This document shows, piece after piece, positions 1-8,298 of a stretch of DNA of 64,000 nt; the first letter of the stretch is position 1, and the number at the start of each line of letters is the position of its first letter. Under the pieces are notes generated by a model. The model ran no database searches. It was not told where the DNA came from and was given only the letters and a program-made list of their open reading frames with translations. Origin of the DNA: Pontibacter aquaedesilientis (GTDB taxonomy: Bacteria; Bacteroidota; Bacteroidia; Cytophagales; Hymenobacteraceae); NCBI RefSeq assembly GCF_014773225.1, contig NZ_JACXAJ010000004.1:274642-338641 (forward strand), in the 5' to 3' direction. Position numbers and translations under genes: made by a program.

Positions 1-710
1 GTGCAGCCTTCGCCATCGCGGTTCAGAAGCACCAGGTGCAGTCCGTCCACCAGGCCAAATCCCTCCAGCGTTATCTGACCATCCAGCAGGTATAGAAAAG
101 CGTTGTAGTCGGCAGGTATAGGTATAGCGCAGGTGCCGCCTGCCTTCAGTGTCAGCCTGATCGCCAGTATCGGGCTCGATGTCTGGATGGGGCCTTTAAG
201 ATCCCGGTATTGACCGGCCACCACGGCCAGTTGTACGCGGCCCGCGTCTTCAGTCACGGTCGGGGTATCGTTGGCCTGCAGGGGGAAGTAAGCGGGTTGG
301 TCCATTTTGTGAGCTCTCGGCGTATTGACCCAAAGTTGTATGATCTCCTGCACGCCGCCATGCTCCTGTATATCTTGGGGTGGGCGCTCGCTGTGCACAA
401 TTCCCATACCGGCATTCATCCACTGTGTGCCTCCGGCATACACCACGCTATCGTTGCCACGCGAGTCGCGGTGGTGCACCCCACCCTGGTAAACAAAAGT
501 AACAGGTGAAAAACCCCGATGCGGGTGCGGTCCCACCCCTGATTTATGCGGTATAGCCGTGGCTGGTATAGTGGCAAGGTGGTGATGAAGCAACAGAAAG
601 GGGTCGTGCTGCTCCACCTGGCTGGTAGGCAGCGGCTGCCGCACCGGCAGACCGCCCATGTCTACTTCTTCGGCGTATAGAAGCCGCGCTACTGTCCGGT
701 TGTGCTGCAT
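1..710 (-). CDS. Pirin family protein (3' end outside window)
   Basis: Bicupin protein of the pirin family. Members bind a metal (usually Fe) in the N-terminal cupin; some are quercetinases, many have no known substrate. Visible: HPHRGFSPVTF from residue 62 gives the HxH ligand pair, and GMGIVHSERP gives the third His and the Glu, so all four pirin metal ligands are present. The N-terminus (DMGGLPVRQPLPT) matches the Bacteroidota subgroup rather than the human-type start. The ATG at 708-710 is chosen; a TTG five codons upstream follows an in-frame stop and is the only alternative. The frame stays open to base 1, so about the last fifth of the protein is missing. The response regulator gene lies 100 bp upstream on the same strand. 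Confidence 0.9.
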   Translation of the reverse strand, partial: MQHNRTVARLLYAEEVDMGGLPVRQPLPTSQVEQHDPFLLLHHHLATIPATAIPHKSGVGPHPHRGFSPVTFVYQGGVHHRDSRGNDSVVYAGGTQWMNAGMGIVHSERPPQDIQEHGGVQEIIQLWVNTPRAHKMDQPAYFPLQANDTPTVTEDAGRVQLAVVAGQYRDLKGPIQTSSPILAIRLTLKAGGTCAIPIPADYNAFLYLLDGQITLEGFGLVDGLHLVLLNRDGEGC

Positions 711-810
711 TTTCGGGTTTACCAATGGATGTTTCCCTTAAGATACGTTTCATACGATCAAAAATGCATTCCGGGTATACCTGCAAACCTGACAGACCTT
801 TCCCGATGAA

Positions 811-1470
811 TCAGGAGATCAGCCCTCGTTGCAGCGCGTATTTGATGAGTGTGGCGGTATTTCGGGCTTTGGTTTTGTCGAGCAGGTTCTGGCGGTGTGT
901 TTCGATGGTCCGCTTGCTGGTGAAAAGTTTATCGGCTATCTCGGCATTGGTGTATCCCTCGCCGATCAGGTTAAGCACCTCCAGCTCCCTTTTCGAAAGA
1001 TCCCGGTTTTCCTCCCGGCTACCATTAATGTGCTGTACTGCAGGCAGGCTCTGCACTTTGCGCAGCAGGTCCATGGTCACATCCGGGCTAATGTAGCGGC
1101 AGCCTTGGGCGATGAGTTGAAGGGCGCAGTAAAGCTCATCTTTTCCGGCGTTCTTGAGGATATAACCTGACACGCCCAGGTCTATCATCCGGTTCACGTA
1201 TTTCTCGTGGCGCAGCATAGAGAGCACTACGACTTTCAGATCAGGATATTGCTCCAGCACATAGGCCGCTGTTTCAAAGCCATCCATTCCGCCAGGCATG
1301 CTGATGTCCATCAGCACGATGTCGGCACACAGCTTGGGCAGCAGCTCAATCAATTCACTCCCACTGGCAGCCTCCCCCACCACCTGAAAAGTATGGTGGT
1401 GATCCTGCAGGAGCGCTTTTAGTCCGTCGCGCACTATCTTGTGGTCATCTGTGATTATTATGTCTATCAT
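811..1470 (-). CDS. NarL/FixJ-type response regulator
   Basis: Two-domain transcriptional regulator of 219 aa. The receiver has the acidic pair in TDDHK (residues 7-11), phospho-acceptor Asp55 in DIVLMDISMPG, and the conserved Lys in GYILKNAG (about 106). The C-terminal LuxR helix-turn-helix shows LSKRELEVLNLIGEGYTN and a TIETHRQNL recognition region. The open frame extends 30 codons upstream to 1560, but that stretch has no similarity to the family and MIDIIITDDH is the normal receiver start, so the ATG at 1468-1470 is used. No partner histidine kinase is adjacent, so it is an orphan here; the multi-PAS kinase at 13.3-17.1 kb is a possible but unproven partner. Target genes are unknown. Confidence 0.93.
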   Translation of the reverse strand: MIDIIITDDHKIVRDGLKALLQDHHHTFQVVGEAASGSELIELLPKLCADIVLMDISMPGGMDGFETAAYVLEQYPDLKVVVLSMLRHEKYVNRMIDLGVSGYILKNAGKDELYCALQLIAQGCRYISPDVTMDLLRKVQSLPAVQHINGSREENRDLSKRELEVLNLIGEGYTNAEIADKLFTSKRTIETHRQNLLDKTKARNTATLIKYALQRGLIS

Positions 1471-2056
1471 GATAAAAAATGCGTGGAAGATCGCGGCATT
1501 TGTCCAGGGCGATTCAAATAAAACGTGCCAGGTATCAACACCGAGCAGTAGCAGGAACAATCGGAACGGAAATCCTCAACATGAAGCCAATCAATGTCAG
1601 AACTTGCATTCAGGCCCACTCCTAACAAAGACAATTTTCACAATAAATAACCTAATGTCCAATCACAGGGGGGATAGAACCACAGCAATTTTCGATTTCT
1701 TAGCTATAATTAAGTATTTCAAACAAGCATCTATACGTATTTATAGCATAGTGTCAACCATTCTTAGGGAGTATTTTTAATTGCGCCTGTGCGATGTTTC
1801 TTATACCTGTTGTTGTGGCCTCAGATCGCCTGGAGGCTAACCACAAATTGGCCATATATGCCATACTTTCGTATCTTGCCACTATAGCCCCTGGTTTTAG
1901 CCCACAGAGGTAAAGGCTGGGGTAGAATCAGGAGTAACCGGAGAAAAACAGGCGGAAAGGAATTGTAGGGGCAAAAGCTACGCAGTCGGCAGTAAATATA
2001 AGGAGAACTGCTGTACGCTCTGGTTAAGAATTTAATGATGTGAGGAGCTTAATTTT
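1471..2056. other. Intergenic gap, 586 bp, no gene seen
   Basis: AT-rich gap between the divergently oriented response regulator and STAS gene. Short open frames here lack family features. It should carry both promoters, but I find no convincing TAnnTTTG box. The STAS gene has a clear Shine-Dalgarno-like GAGGAG about 10 bp before its ATG. Confidence 0.5.
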
Positions 2057-2404
2057 ATGAAAACTTTCAGTGTGACGACAGACACTCTAGGGGAGGGCAC
2101 GATACTCAGATTCAACGGCGAACTAGACGCCAGTTCGTCCCTGTATGCCGACAATGCCCTGGAGGAGGCCATTGCCTTGTCTTCGGGCTTTGTGCTGATC
2201 GACTGCAGCCAACTGATCTATATCTCTTCAGCAGGACTGGGTGTGCTGCTGGCTGCGTTTCAGGCATGCAACATGAAGGAAATCCAATTGATTATGGTAG
2301 ACATGCAGCCGAAGATCCGTAACGTGTTTGAGATCTTGGGACTGGATCGCCTGATCAAGACGGCCGACACGGTGGAGGATGCCATGCATATGGTGGCGAA
2401 ATGA
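2057..2404 (+). CDS. STAS-domain anti-sigma factor antagonist
   Basis: Single STAS domain of 115 aa, close to SpoIIAA/RsbV length. Such proteins bind an anti-sigma kinase or serve as phosphorylation switches. Visible: the core RFNGELDASS (18-27), then VLIDCSQLIYISSAGLGVLL (46-65), where the SSAGL serines (57/58) are the usual phosphorylation site, and the C-terminal FEILGLDRLI helix typical of the family. A GAGGAG ribosome-binding site precedes the ATG. No anti-sigma kinase (RsbW-like) or PP2C phosphatase gene is next to it, so the partner is elsewhere. A strong hairpin terminator follows directly. Family assignment is firm; its regulatory target is not known. Confidence 0.92.
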   Translation: MKTFSVTTDTLGEGTILRFNGELDASSSLYADNALEEAIALSSGFVLIDCSQLIYISSAGLGVLLAAFQACNMKEIQLIMVDMQPKIRNVFEILGLDRLIKTADTVEDAMHMVAK

Positions 2405-2413
2405 TAATTCAAC

Positions 2414-2447
2414 AAAAAGGACCGCTTGCTTGCGGCCCTTTTTGCTT
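2414..2447. terminator. Rho-independent terminator, probably bidirectional
   Basis: Hairpin with arms AAAAAGG(A)CCGC and GCGG(C)CCTTTTT around a TTGCTT loop, ten bases after the STAS stop codon. The A-tract/T-tract symmetry lets it serve the convergent Gly/Ser/Tyr-rich gene too. Confidence 0.85.
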
Positions 2448-2454
2448 TTGTATC

Positions 2455-3543
2455 TTACCAGTTGTAATCGCTGTCATACCTGTCCCTCGATGAGGAGCCG
2501 CGTCTGCCTTCGTCTCTATCTGAAGAGCGGTAGCTGCCGCCGCGATTGGAAGAGGAGCCATAGTCGGAGCTGCCGTAGTGGCCTGTTCTGCCCATCGAAC
2601 TGCTGCTTCCAGCCTGAGAACTGCCTCTGCCCTGTCCTCCATAGCCTGACGCACGACTGCCATACCGGTCCTGCGATTCGCTTTGTGACCTGTAGCCACT
2701 GCCTCCGGTATCGCTGAACTGCCCCCCACTGAAAGGACCACCGCCGCTACCGAAGTAACCGCCTCCCATAGAGCCGGAGCCGCCGCTGCCATAGTCTGAA
2801 CCTCTCGGATAGCCCATGGAGCTGCTACCATAGTTTTCTGACGATTTCCCGTAGCCCGACTGTTCGTAGCTGCCGCTGGTACCAGAGCCATACCTACTAT
2901 CGGAGCCTTGTCCGCCGCTTCTGCCATAACTGCCTTCTGAGGTACCGTAGCGGCTTTGTGAGCCTCTGCCCGATGCCCCATACCCGGAACTTCTTGAACC
3001 TGTACCATAATCGGAGCTGCTGCTTCCGTAGCCGCCCTGGGAGGGCGAGCCGTATCCTGAATAGCTGCCATAACTGCTTCCTGGGGAACCTGGGCCATAC
3101 CCTCGGCTGGAAGAACTGCCGCTTTGTCCGGAACTGTAGTCTCCCCTGCCTGAGCTGCTGCCCTGGGCGCTATACCTGCCTAAGTGTGACGGACCATAGC
3201 CGGTGTCTTCGCCATAGGAGCTGCTGCCACTGCCATACGAAGAGCCTCTGTTGTAACCGCCACTGCCTGAAACGCCGTATCCAGATCCCGAAGAACGGTA
3301 GCCTCCTCTGTCATAATCGCCCGAGCCCGAACGGTACGACGAGCTGCCCCCATAACCTCTGTAAGAACGTTCCCTTCTTTCTCTATCTTCGTCTTCGTCC
3401 TCATGCCCTGTCACACGCTCCCACACATTGCTGATTTTTTCGCCAATGCGATCAAGAAAACCTTGATCTTCGTGGTGTGAGCGGTGGTGGCCATAGGAGC
3501 GATAATCCCCTTCATCGTAATTGCCCTGATAGTCTCTTGCCAT
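2455..3543 (-). CDS. Gly/Ser/Tyr-rich low-complexity protein
   Basis: Protein of 362 aa. Residues 1-50 are charged and possibly structured (MARDYQGNYDEGDYRSYG, then GFLDRIGEKISNVWERV and an acidic DEDEDRE stretch). The remaining 300 or so residues are almost entirely Gly, Ser, Tyr, Arg and Gln in imperfect GYGS/SSYG repeats. The head resembles the N-terminal part of SWFGD-type proteins of Hymenobacter relatives (RIGE..SNVWER where those have a SWFGD motif). No signal peptide or membrane segment, so it is probably cytoplasmic. The open frame begins 13 codons earlier, but the ATG at 3541-3543 gives the family-like start. Composition resembles phase-separating prion-like domains; any function in stress or desiccation is inference. 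Two long frames on other registers across it are composition artefacts. Confidence 0.8.
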   Translation of the reverse strand: MARDYQGNYDEGDYRSYGHHRSHHEDQGFLDRIGEKISNVWERVTGHEDEDEDRERRERSYRGYGGSSSYRSGSGDYDRGGYRSSGSGYGVSGSGGYNRGSSYGSGSSSYGEDTGYGPSHLGRYSAQGSSSGRGDYSSGQSGSSSSRGYGPGSPGSSYGSYSGYGSPSQGGYGSSSSDYGTGSRSSGYGASGRGSQSRYGTSEGSYGRSGGQGSDSRYGSGTSGSYEQSGYGKSSENYGSSSMGYPRGSDYGSGGSGSMGGGYFGSGGGPFSGGQFSDTGGSGYRSQSESQDRYGSRASGYGGQGRGSSQAGSSSSMGRTGHYGSSDYGSSSNRGGSYRSSDRDEGRRGSSSRDRYDSDYNW

Positions 3544-3966
3544 AGCTGTATGAATTATTAGTTTATTAATTGAACAAAACACATGCTCCTTTAACGGTCC
3601 ATTAAAGATCAGGTTTTGAATTTATACGGTCGCTTTGCTGCCCACACAACCGGCAATCAAACCCACAAATACAAGAGCAACAAGACTTTATAGTTCGCAT
3701 TAAAAATCCTGACAGAAAAAGCATACGGTCTTGCGCAATCGAAAGCCTGATGGGCTACGCAAAAACCCTTTTGGTGAGACCAATTGTTTTTTTACTAAAA
3801 TTAAGCCCTAAATCTGCTGCTAAACTTCCCCTATTGGCTTGGCTTGTCCGTAAAATCATCAGTGCAGTTTCCGATATAGCCTGCTGAGAACTTTAGGCTC
3901 TCTTCCTGGTAAATGCCCCGAGTGCAGTGCCCTAGAGGTAAGAGCGTTTGTAAATCATGAAAGCAA
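3544..3966. other. Intergenic gap, 423 bp, no gene seen
   Basis: Non-coding gap between the divergent low-complexity gene and cyanophycin synthetase. No tRNA, hairpin or clear TAnnTTTG promoter was recognised; both genes' promoters must lie here. Confidence 0.5.
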
Positions 3967-6609
3967 ATGAAAATACTTGAATTAAGGATTATGCGCGGAC
4001 CTAACTATTGGTCTATCAAGCATCCGAAAATAATTGTGTTGAAGCTCCACCTGGAAAATTTGCAGGATGTGCTCACCAACGAAGTTCCTCAGTTTGCCGA
4101 GCGACTCGAAAAACTGTTCCCAAGCATGTACGAGCACCGCTCATCGGCCGGTTCGCCGGGAGGGTTCTTCAAACTCGTGCGCGAAGGCACCACCTTCAGC
4201 AAAGTGGTGCAGCACATCGCCCTCGAGCTGCAAACCCTCGCAGGTATGGACAGCGGCTATGGCCGTCGCTACGCTGGTCCGGAGCCGGGGGTTGATTTCA
4301 TCGTGTTCTCTTACCAACAGGAACGGGCCGGCGAGTATGCCGCCCATGCCGCCGTGCGCATAACCGAGCTGCTTGCCAAAGGCAAAAAGGCCAGCGTGGT
4401 GCAGGATGTCGCCAAACTGCACCAGATCCGCGAGGATGAGTATTTCGGACCAAGCACCGAAGCCATCGTGTCAGAGGCGGTCAGTCGCGGCATACCTTAT
4501 ATCAATAACCACCGCAGCGGATTGATCCAACTGGGCTATGGCGTGCATCAAAAGCACATTCAGGCCGCCATGACCTCCCGCACCTCCTGCTTCGGGGTGG
4601 AGAACGCCGGCAACAAAAACGCCACCAAGCTGATTCTGGAGGATGCCGGAGTGCCTGTACCCACAGGCAGCATCGTAACTGATGCCGAGGAGCTGGAAGC
4701 AGCCATAGAGGAGCTGGGTTACCCAATTGTCATCAAACCGCTGGACGGCAACCAAGGCAAAGGCGCTACCATCAACATCACAAGCTGGAAGGAGGCTCAC
4801 CGGGCGCTCGGGGATGCGCAGCGGTATTCAAAACAGGTCATGGTGGAGCAATTCATTGTAGGGGCCGATTTTCGTCTGCTGGTTATCAACGGCAAATTTA
4901 CAGCTGCAGCCAAACGCACTCCTGCTATGGTAGTCGGAAACGGCATCTCCAGTATACAGCAGCTTGTGAAGGAAGTCAACAAAGACCCCAGGCGAGGCAT
5001 TGGCCACGAAAAGGCGCTTACCCATATAAAAATAGACAAACACACCCGCAGCCTGCTCAAAGAGCAGGGACTTTCCCTGCAGTCGGTGCTGCCGGAAGGC
5101 GAAGTGCTATACCTGAAAAGCACGGCCAACCTGAGCACGGGCGGCACTGCGACCGACGTCACCGACCTCGTGCATCCTTACAACGTGCTTATGGCCGAGC
5201 GCATAGCCGGCATTATCGGGCTGGACGTGTGCGGGGTCGATGTGATGACCACCGACATTGCCATCCCTTTGCCCGAAACACGAGGGGCTGTGATTGAGGT
5301 GAATGCTGCACCGGGTCTGCGCATGCACATCTCCCCTACCGAGGGGCTTCCACGCAACGTAGCTGAGCCGATCATCAACATGCTCTTCCCCTATGGCAAC
5401 CCTACCCGTATCCCTATCGTGGCTGTAACGGGCACCAACGGCAAAACGACCACTACCCGGCTGGTAGCGCACATGCTCAAGTTCAAAGGCTACCAGGTTG
5501 GTTACACCACTACCGACGGCATCTATATCCAGGACAAAAAAATCATAAAAGGCGACACGACCGGGGCCTACAGCAGTGAGTTTGTATTGAAAGACCCCAC
5601 GGTGAACTATGCCGTGCTGGAGTGTGCCCGGGGCGGCATGCTGCGCTCCGGACTGGCATTCAGGCAGTGCGACATCGGCATCGTCACCAATGTGTCAGCT
5701 GACCATTTGGGATTGGGCGACATCAACACAGTGGAGGAAATGGCCGAAGTGAAAGCCGTTATACCCCGTACCGTGTGCCAGGACGGCTACGCGGTGCTCA
5801 ATGCCGACGACGACCTCGTATTCGAAATGGCCACGGGGCTTTCCTGCAAAGTGGCATTCTTTAGCCTGGACGAGGAGAACCCCCGCATACTCAAGCACAT
5901 CAGCAAGGGCGGACTGGCAGCAGTACTCGAAAACGGCTACATTTCCATCTTCAAAAACACTTATAAGATTCGGGTAGACCGGGTGGCTGACATTCCGTTA
6001 ACCTTTGGGGGCCGGGCCCGCTTTAACGTGCAGAACGTGCTGGCCGCCACGTTGGCGGGCTACATCAGCCATTTCGAGATAGCCGAGATCAGGACCGCTC
6101 TGCGCACCTTTATACCTTCTGCCGAAACCACGCCAGGCCGCATGAACCTTTTCAAACTGCCCCGGTACGAGGTACTCATCGACTACGCCCACAACATTGC
6201 CAGCATGGAGGCCATCGCTGACTTCATAGACAACGTGCATGCCACCTATAAGATCGGCATTGTGGCAGGTATAGGCGACCGCCTGGCAGAAGATACCGTA
6301 GAGATTGGCAGGATAGCAGCCGAGACCTTTGATGAGATCATTATCCGGCAGGACAAAGACCTGCGCGGCAAATCCGGGCATGAGATCAACAGCCTGATCA
6401 AACAGGGTATTATGTCGGTGAAACCCAATATGAAACTCACCGAGATCAATCAGGAAACCCGCGCCCTTGCCCATGCCCTGGAGTATGCCCCGGAAGGTGC
6501 TTTCATTGCGCTCTTTTCTGAGGATATTCCGGAGTCAGTCAAGCTGGTGGAGAGTTTCCGTATTATCGAGCACAGGCAAATTTCGTCGCTGGAGCAGGAC
6601 TCCCTTTAA
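3967..6609 (+). CDS. cphA: Cyanophycin synthetase
   Basis: Makes cyanophycin (multi-L-arginyl-poly-L-aspartate) from Asp, Arg and ATP; a cytoplasmic nitrogen store. At 880 aa it has the full family length. Order of domains: N-terminal domain (1-160) starting MKILELRIMRGPNYWS; ATP-grasp domain that adds Asp (about 215-480; GYPIVIKPLDGNQGKG, VIEVNAAPGLRMH); Mur-ligase-like domain that adds Arg (about 485-880) with P-loop VTGTNGKTTTTR, then GDTTGAYSS and VLECARGGMLRSGL. The partner peptidase cyanophycinase is in the same window (20.3-21.2 kb) but not adjacent. The gene stands alone, with a possible terminator directly after it. Not distinguished by sequence alone: whether the product contains Lys or other substitutions for Arg. 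Confidence 0.96.
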   Translation: MKILELRIMRGPNYWSIKHPKIIVLKLHLENLQDVLTNEVPQFAERLEKLFPSMYEHRSSAGSPGGFFKLVREGTTFSKVVQHIALELQTLAGMDSGYGRRYAGPEPGVDFIVFSYQQERAGEYAAHAAVRITELLAKGKKASVVQDVAKLHQIREDEYFGPSTEAIVSEAVSRGIPYINNHRSGLIQLGYGVHQKHIQAAMTSRTSCFGVENAGNKNATKLILEDAGVPVPTGSIVTDAEELEAAIEELGYPIVIKPLDGNQGKGATINITSWKEAHRALGDAQRYSKQVMVEQFIVGADFRLLVINGKFTAAAKRTPAMVVGNGISSIQQLVKEVNKDPRRGIGHEKALTHIKIDKHTRSLLKEQGLSLQSVLPEGEVLYLKSTANLSTGGTATDVTDLVHPYNVLMAERIAGIIGLDVCGVDVMTTDIAIPLPETRGAVIEVNAAPGLRMHISPTEGLPRNVAEPIINMLFPYGNPTRIPIVAVTGTNGKTTTTRLVAHMLKFKGYQVGYTTTDGIYIQDKKIIKGDTTGAYSSEFVLKDPTVNYAVLECARGGMLRSGLAFRQCDIGIVTNVSADHLGLGDINTVEEMAEVKAVIPRTVCQDGYAVLNADDDLVFEMATGLSCKVAFFSLDEENPRILKHISKGGLAAVLENGYISIFKNTYKIRVDRVADIPLTFGGRARFNVQNVLAATLAGYISHFEIAEIRTALRTFIPSAETTPGRMNLFKLPRYEVLIDYAHNIASMEAIADFIDNVHATYKIGIVAGIGDRLAEDTVEIGRIAAETFDEIIIRQDKDLRGKSGHEINSLIKQGIMSVKPNMKLTEINQETRALAHALEYAPEGAFIALFSEDIPESVKLVESFRIIEHRQISSLEQDSL

Positions 6610-6617
6610 ATGATTCA

Positions 6618-6667
6618 GAACCGTACCGCTCTTTTCGCTACAAAAGGCAGGGAGAAGTACGGTTTTT
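6618..6667 (+). terminator. Possible terminator after cphA
   Basis: AACCGTAC and GTACGGTT form an 8-bp stem with a T5 run after the right arm. The loop is about 30 nt and may fold further (CTCTTTT with AAAAGGCAGGGAG). The long loop makes this weaker than the other terminators here. Confidence 0.5.
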
Positions 6668-6885
6668 CCCAACGCCTGGCAATTGCTTCAGGTTTAGGCT
6701 ACTGCTATGCTCGCGAGTTGTTTGCAGCTACTCCAAAGTCGTTGCAATTCCTACTGTGTGTTCGGGTGGATTAGGTATGACTTCTTCGCCTGTGAGCAGC
6801 AGGAAAACCGAATATTGTTATGTAAGCCGACTGAAGGGCTGTATCTTTACTAAAGCGGAAGCACCGAACCAAAACGCTGAATTAA

Positions 6886-7899
6886 ATGGAAAAGATAACA
6901 ACCGATATATGCATTGTGGGCGCAGGCCCGGTGGGCCTGTTTGCCGTATTTGAGGCCGGCTTGCTCAAAATGCGCTGCCATGTGGTGGACGCACTGCCTG
7001 TAGTGGGCGGACAGCTAGCTGAGATATACCCTAAAAAACCGATCTACGATATACCTGGGTTCCCGTCGATACTGGCTGGTGAGCTGGTAGAAAACCTAAT
7101 GAAACAGATCGAGCCTTTCCACCCTTCTTTTACCCTGGGCGAGCGGGTCGAAAAACTGGACAAACAGGAGGATGGTTCCTTTATTGTGCATACCTCTGAG
7201 GGCACTGCAATTGCCTGCAAAGTGGTCGTGATAGCGGGTGGACTGGGATCGTTTGAACCCCGCAAACCGGCCATCGCCAGCCTGGAGAGTTACGAGGGCA
7301 AAGGCGTCACCTACATGGTGCGCGATCCGGAGCAGTTCCGCAGCAAAAGGGTTGTATTAGCCGGCGGCGGCGACTCCGCCCTTGACTGGGCCATCTACCT
7401 GGCTGGTATAGCCGAAGAATTAACACTTATTCACCGTGGCTCTACCTTCAGGGGAGCGCCGGAATCGGCGGAGAAAGTGCTTTCCATGGCCGAAGAAGGC
7501 CAAATCAAGCTATTGCTCAAGTCCACCGTAACCGACGTGCAAGGCGATGGCAAACTCGACGCTGTGACCGTGCTGATTGACAATGAAACCGAGTACCAGA
7601 TCGAAACCGATTATTTCATTCCACTTTTCGGGCTGGTGCCGAAACTGGGTCCGCTTGAGCATTGGGACCTGGAACTGGAGAAGGGTGCCATTGTGGTCAA
7701 TACACTCGACTACTCCACCAACATACCAGGGGTATACGCAATCGGCGACATCAACACCTATCCGGGCAAACTCAAACTGATTCTGTGTGGTTTCCATGAG
7801 TCGGCCCTGATGGCCCAAAGCGCCTATAACATCATCTACCCGGATAAGAAATTCGTATTGAAGTACACCACCGTGAACGGCATTCAGGAGTTAAGCTAA
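6886..7899 (+). CDS. Ferredoxin--NADP+ reductase, thioredoxin-reductase-like
   Basis: FAD enzyme of 337 aa that moves electrons between NADPH and a ferredoxin. Visible: FAD site GAGPVGLFAVFEAG (about 11-24) and the VVGGQLAEIYPKKPIYDIPGF block typical of type-2 ferredoxin reductases; NADPH site LAGGGDSALDWA (about 159-170); C-terminal FAD contact GVYAIGDINTYPG. The redox-active CxxC of true thioredoxin reductases is absent, which separates it from TrxB. Its stop codon overlaps the ATG of the ferredoxin gene (TAATG), so the two are translationally coupled and presumably partners. Confidence 0.93.
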   Translation: MEKITTDICIVGAGPVGLFAVFEAGLLKMRCHVVDALPVVGGQLAEIYPKKPIYDIPGFPSILAGELVENLMKQIEPFHPSFTLGERVEKLDKQEDGSFIVHTSEGTAIACKVVVIAGGLGSFEPRKPAIASLESYEGKGVTYMVRDPEQFRSKRVVLAGGGDSALDWAIYLAGIAEELTLIHRGSTFRGAPESAEKVLSMAEEGQIKLLLKSTVTDVQGDGKLDAVTVLIDNETEYQIETDYFIPLFGLVPKLGPLEHWDLELEKGAIVVNTLDYSTNIPGVYAIGDINTYPGKLKLILCGFHESALMAQSAYNIIYPDKKFVLKYTTVNGIQELS

Positions 7900-8222
7900 T
7901 GGAAGAGATGATCAACCTACAGGTGGAGCTGCCGGATGGCAGCCGCGTGACACTGGAAGCACCAACCGACATGGGACTTTCTGTGATGGAAGTACTGAAA
8001 GCCAACGAACTCGAGGTGCCTGCCATTTGCGGGGGTATGGCCATCTGCGCCACCTGCCATGTGGAGGTGCTGCAAAGCGGCGAGTTGCCTGAGCTGGGTG
8101 ACGACGAGGCCTACATGCTGGAGACCTTGCCTCACGCCACTGCCACCAGCCGCCTTTCCTGCCAGTTGCGGGTAACACCAGCCCTGGACGGACTTGTGGT
8201 AAGACTAATGCCCGAAGCCTGA
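7899..8222 (+). CDS. [2Fe-2S] ferredoxin, adrenodoxin type
   Basis: Electron carrier of 107 aa. The cluster ligands are visible as C-x5-C-x2-C in CGGMAICATC (about residues 44-53) with the fourth Cys in RLSCQL near residue 88, the spacing of adrenodoxin/Isc-type ferredoxins rather than plant type. The acidic ELGDDEAYML segment matches the usual partner-binding helix. It overlaps the reductase stop by one base and is the last gene before a bidirectional terminator. The downstream acceptor (a P450, oxygenase or Fe-S assembly) is not in the window. Confidence 0.93.
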   Translation: MEEMINLQVELPDGSRVTLEAPTDMGLSVMEVLKANELEVPAICGGMAICATCHVEVLQSGELPELGDDEAYMLETLPHATATSRLSCQLRVTPALDGLVVRLMPEA

Positions 8223-8242
8223 ATAACGGATACCTTATTACC

Positions 8243-8277
8243 AAAAAGCCATACCCTTTGTAGGTATGGCTTTTTTT
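8243..8277. terminator. Bidirectional terminator
   Basis: Perfect 13-bp stem AAAAAGCCATACC / GGTATGGCTTTTT with a 7-nt loop, 20 bp after the ferredoxin stop and 22 bp from the stop of the convergent surface-protein gene. T-tracts on both strands suit both transcripts. Confidence 0.92.
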
Positions 8278-8298
8278 ATGGCGCAAAGTTCTAACGTA

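Noticed and set aside
2409..3434. Long alternative frames of 229 and 158 codons over the Gly/Ser/Tyr gene
   Set aside because: Repetitive, biased codons keep other frames open; their products are Ala/Met- or Cys/Arg-rich without family features, while the 362-aa frame has a structured head and a normal start.
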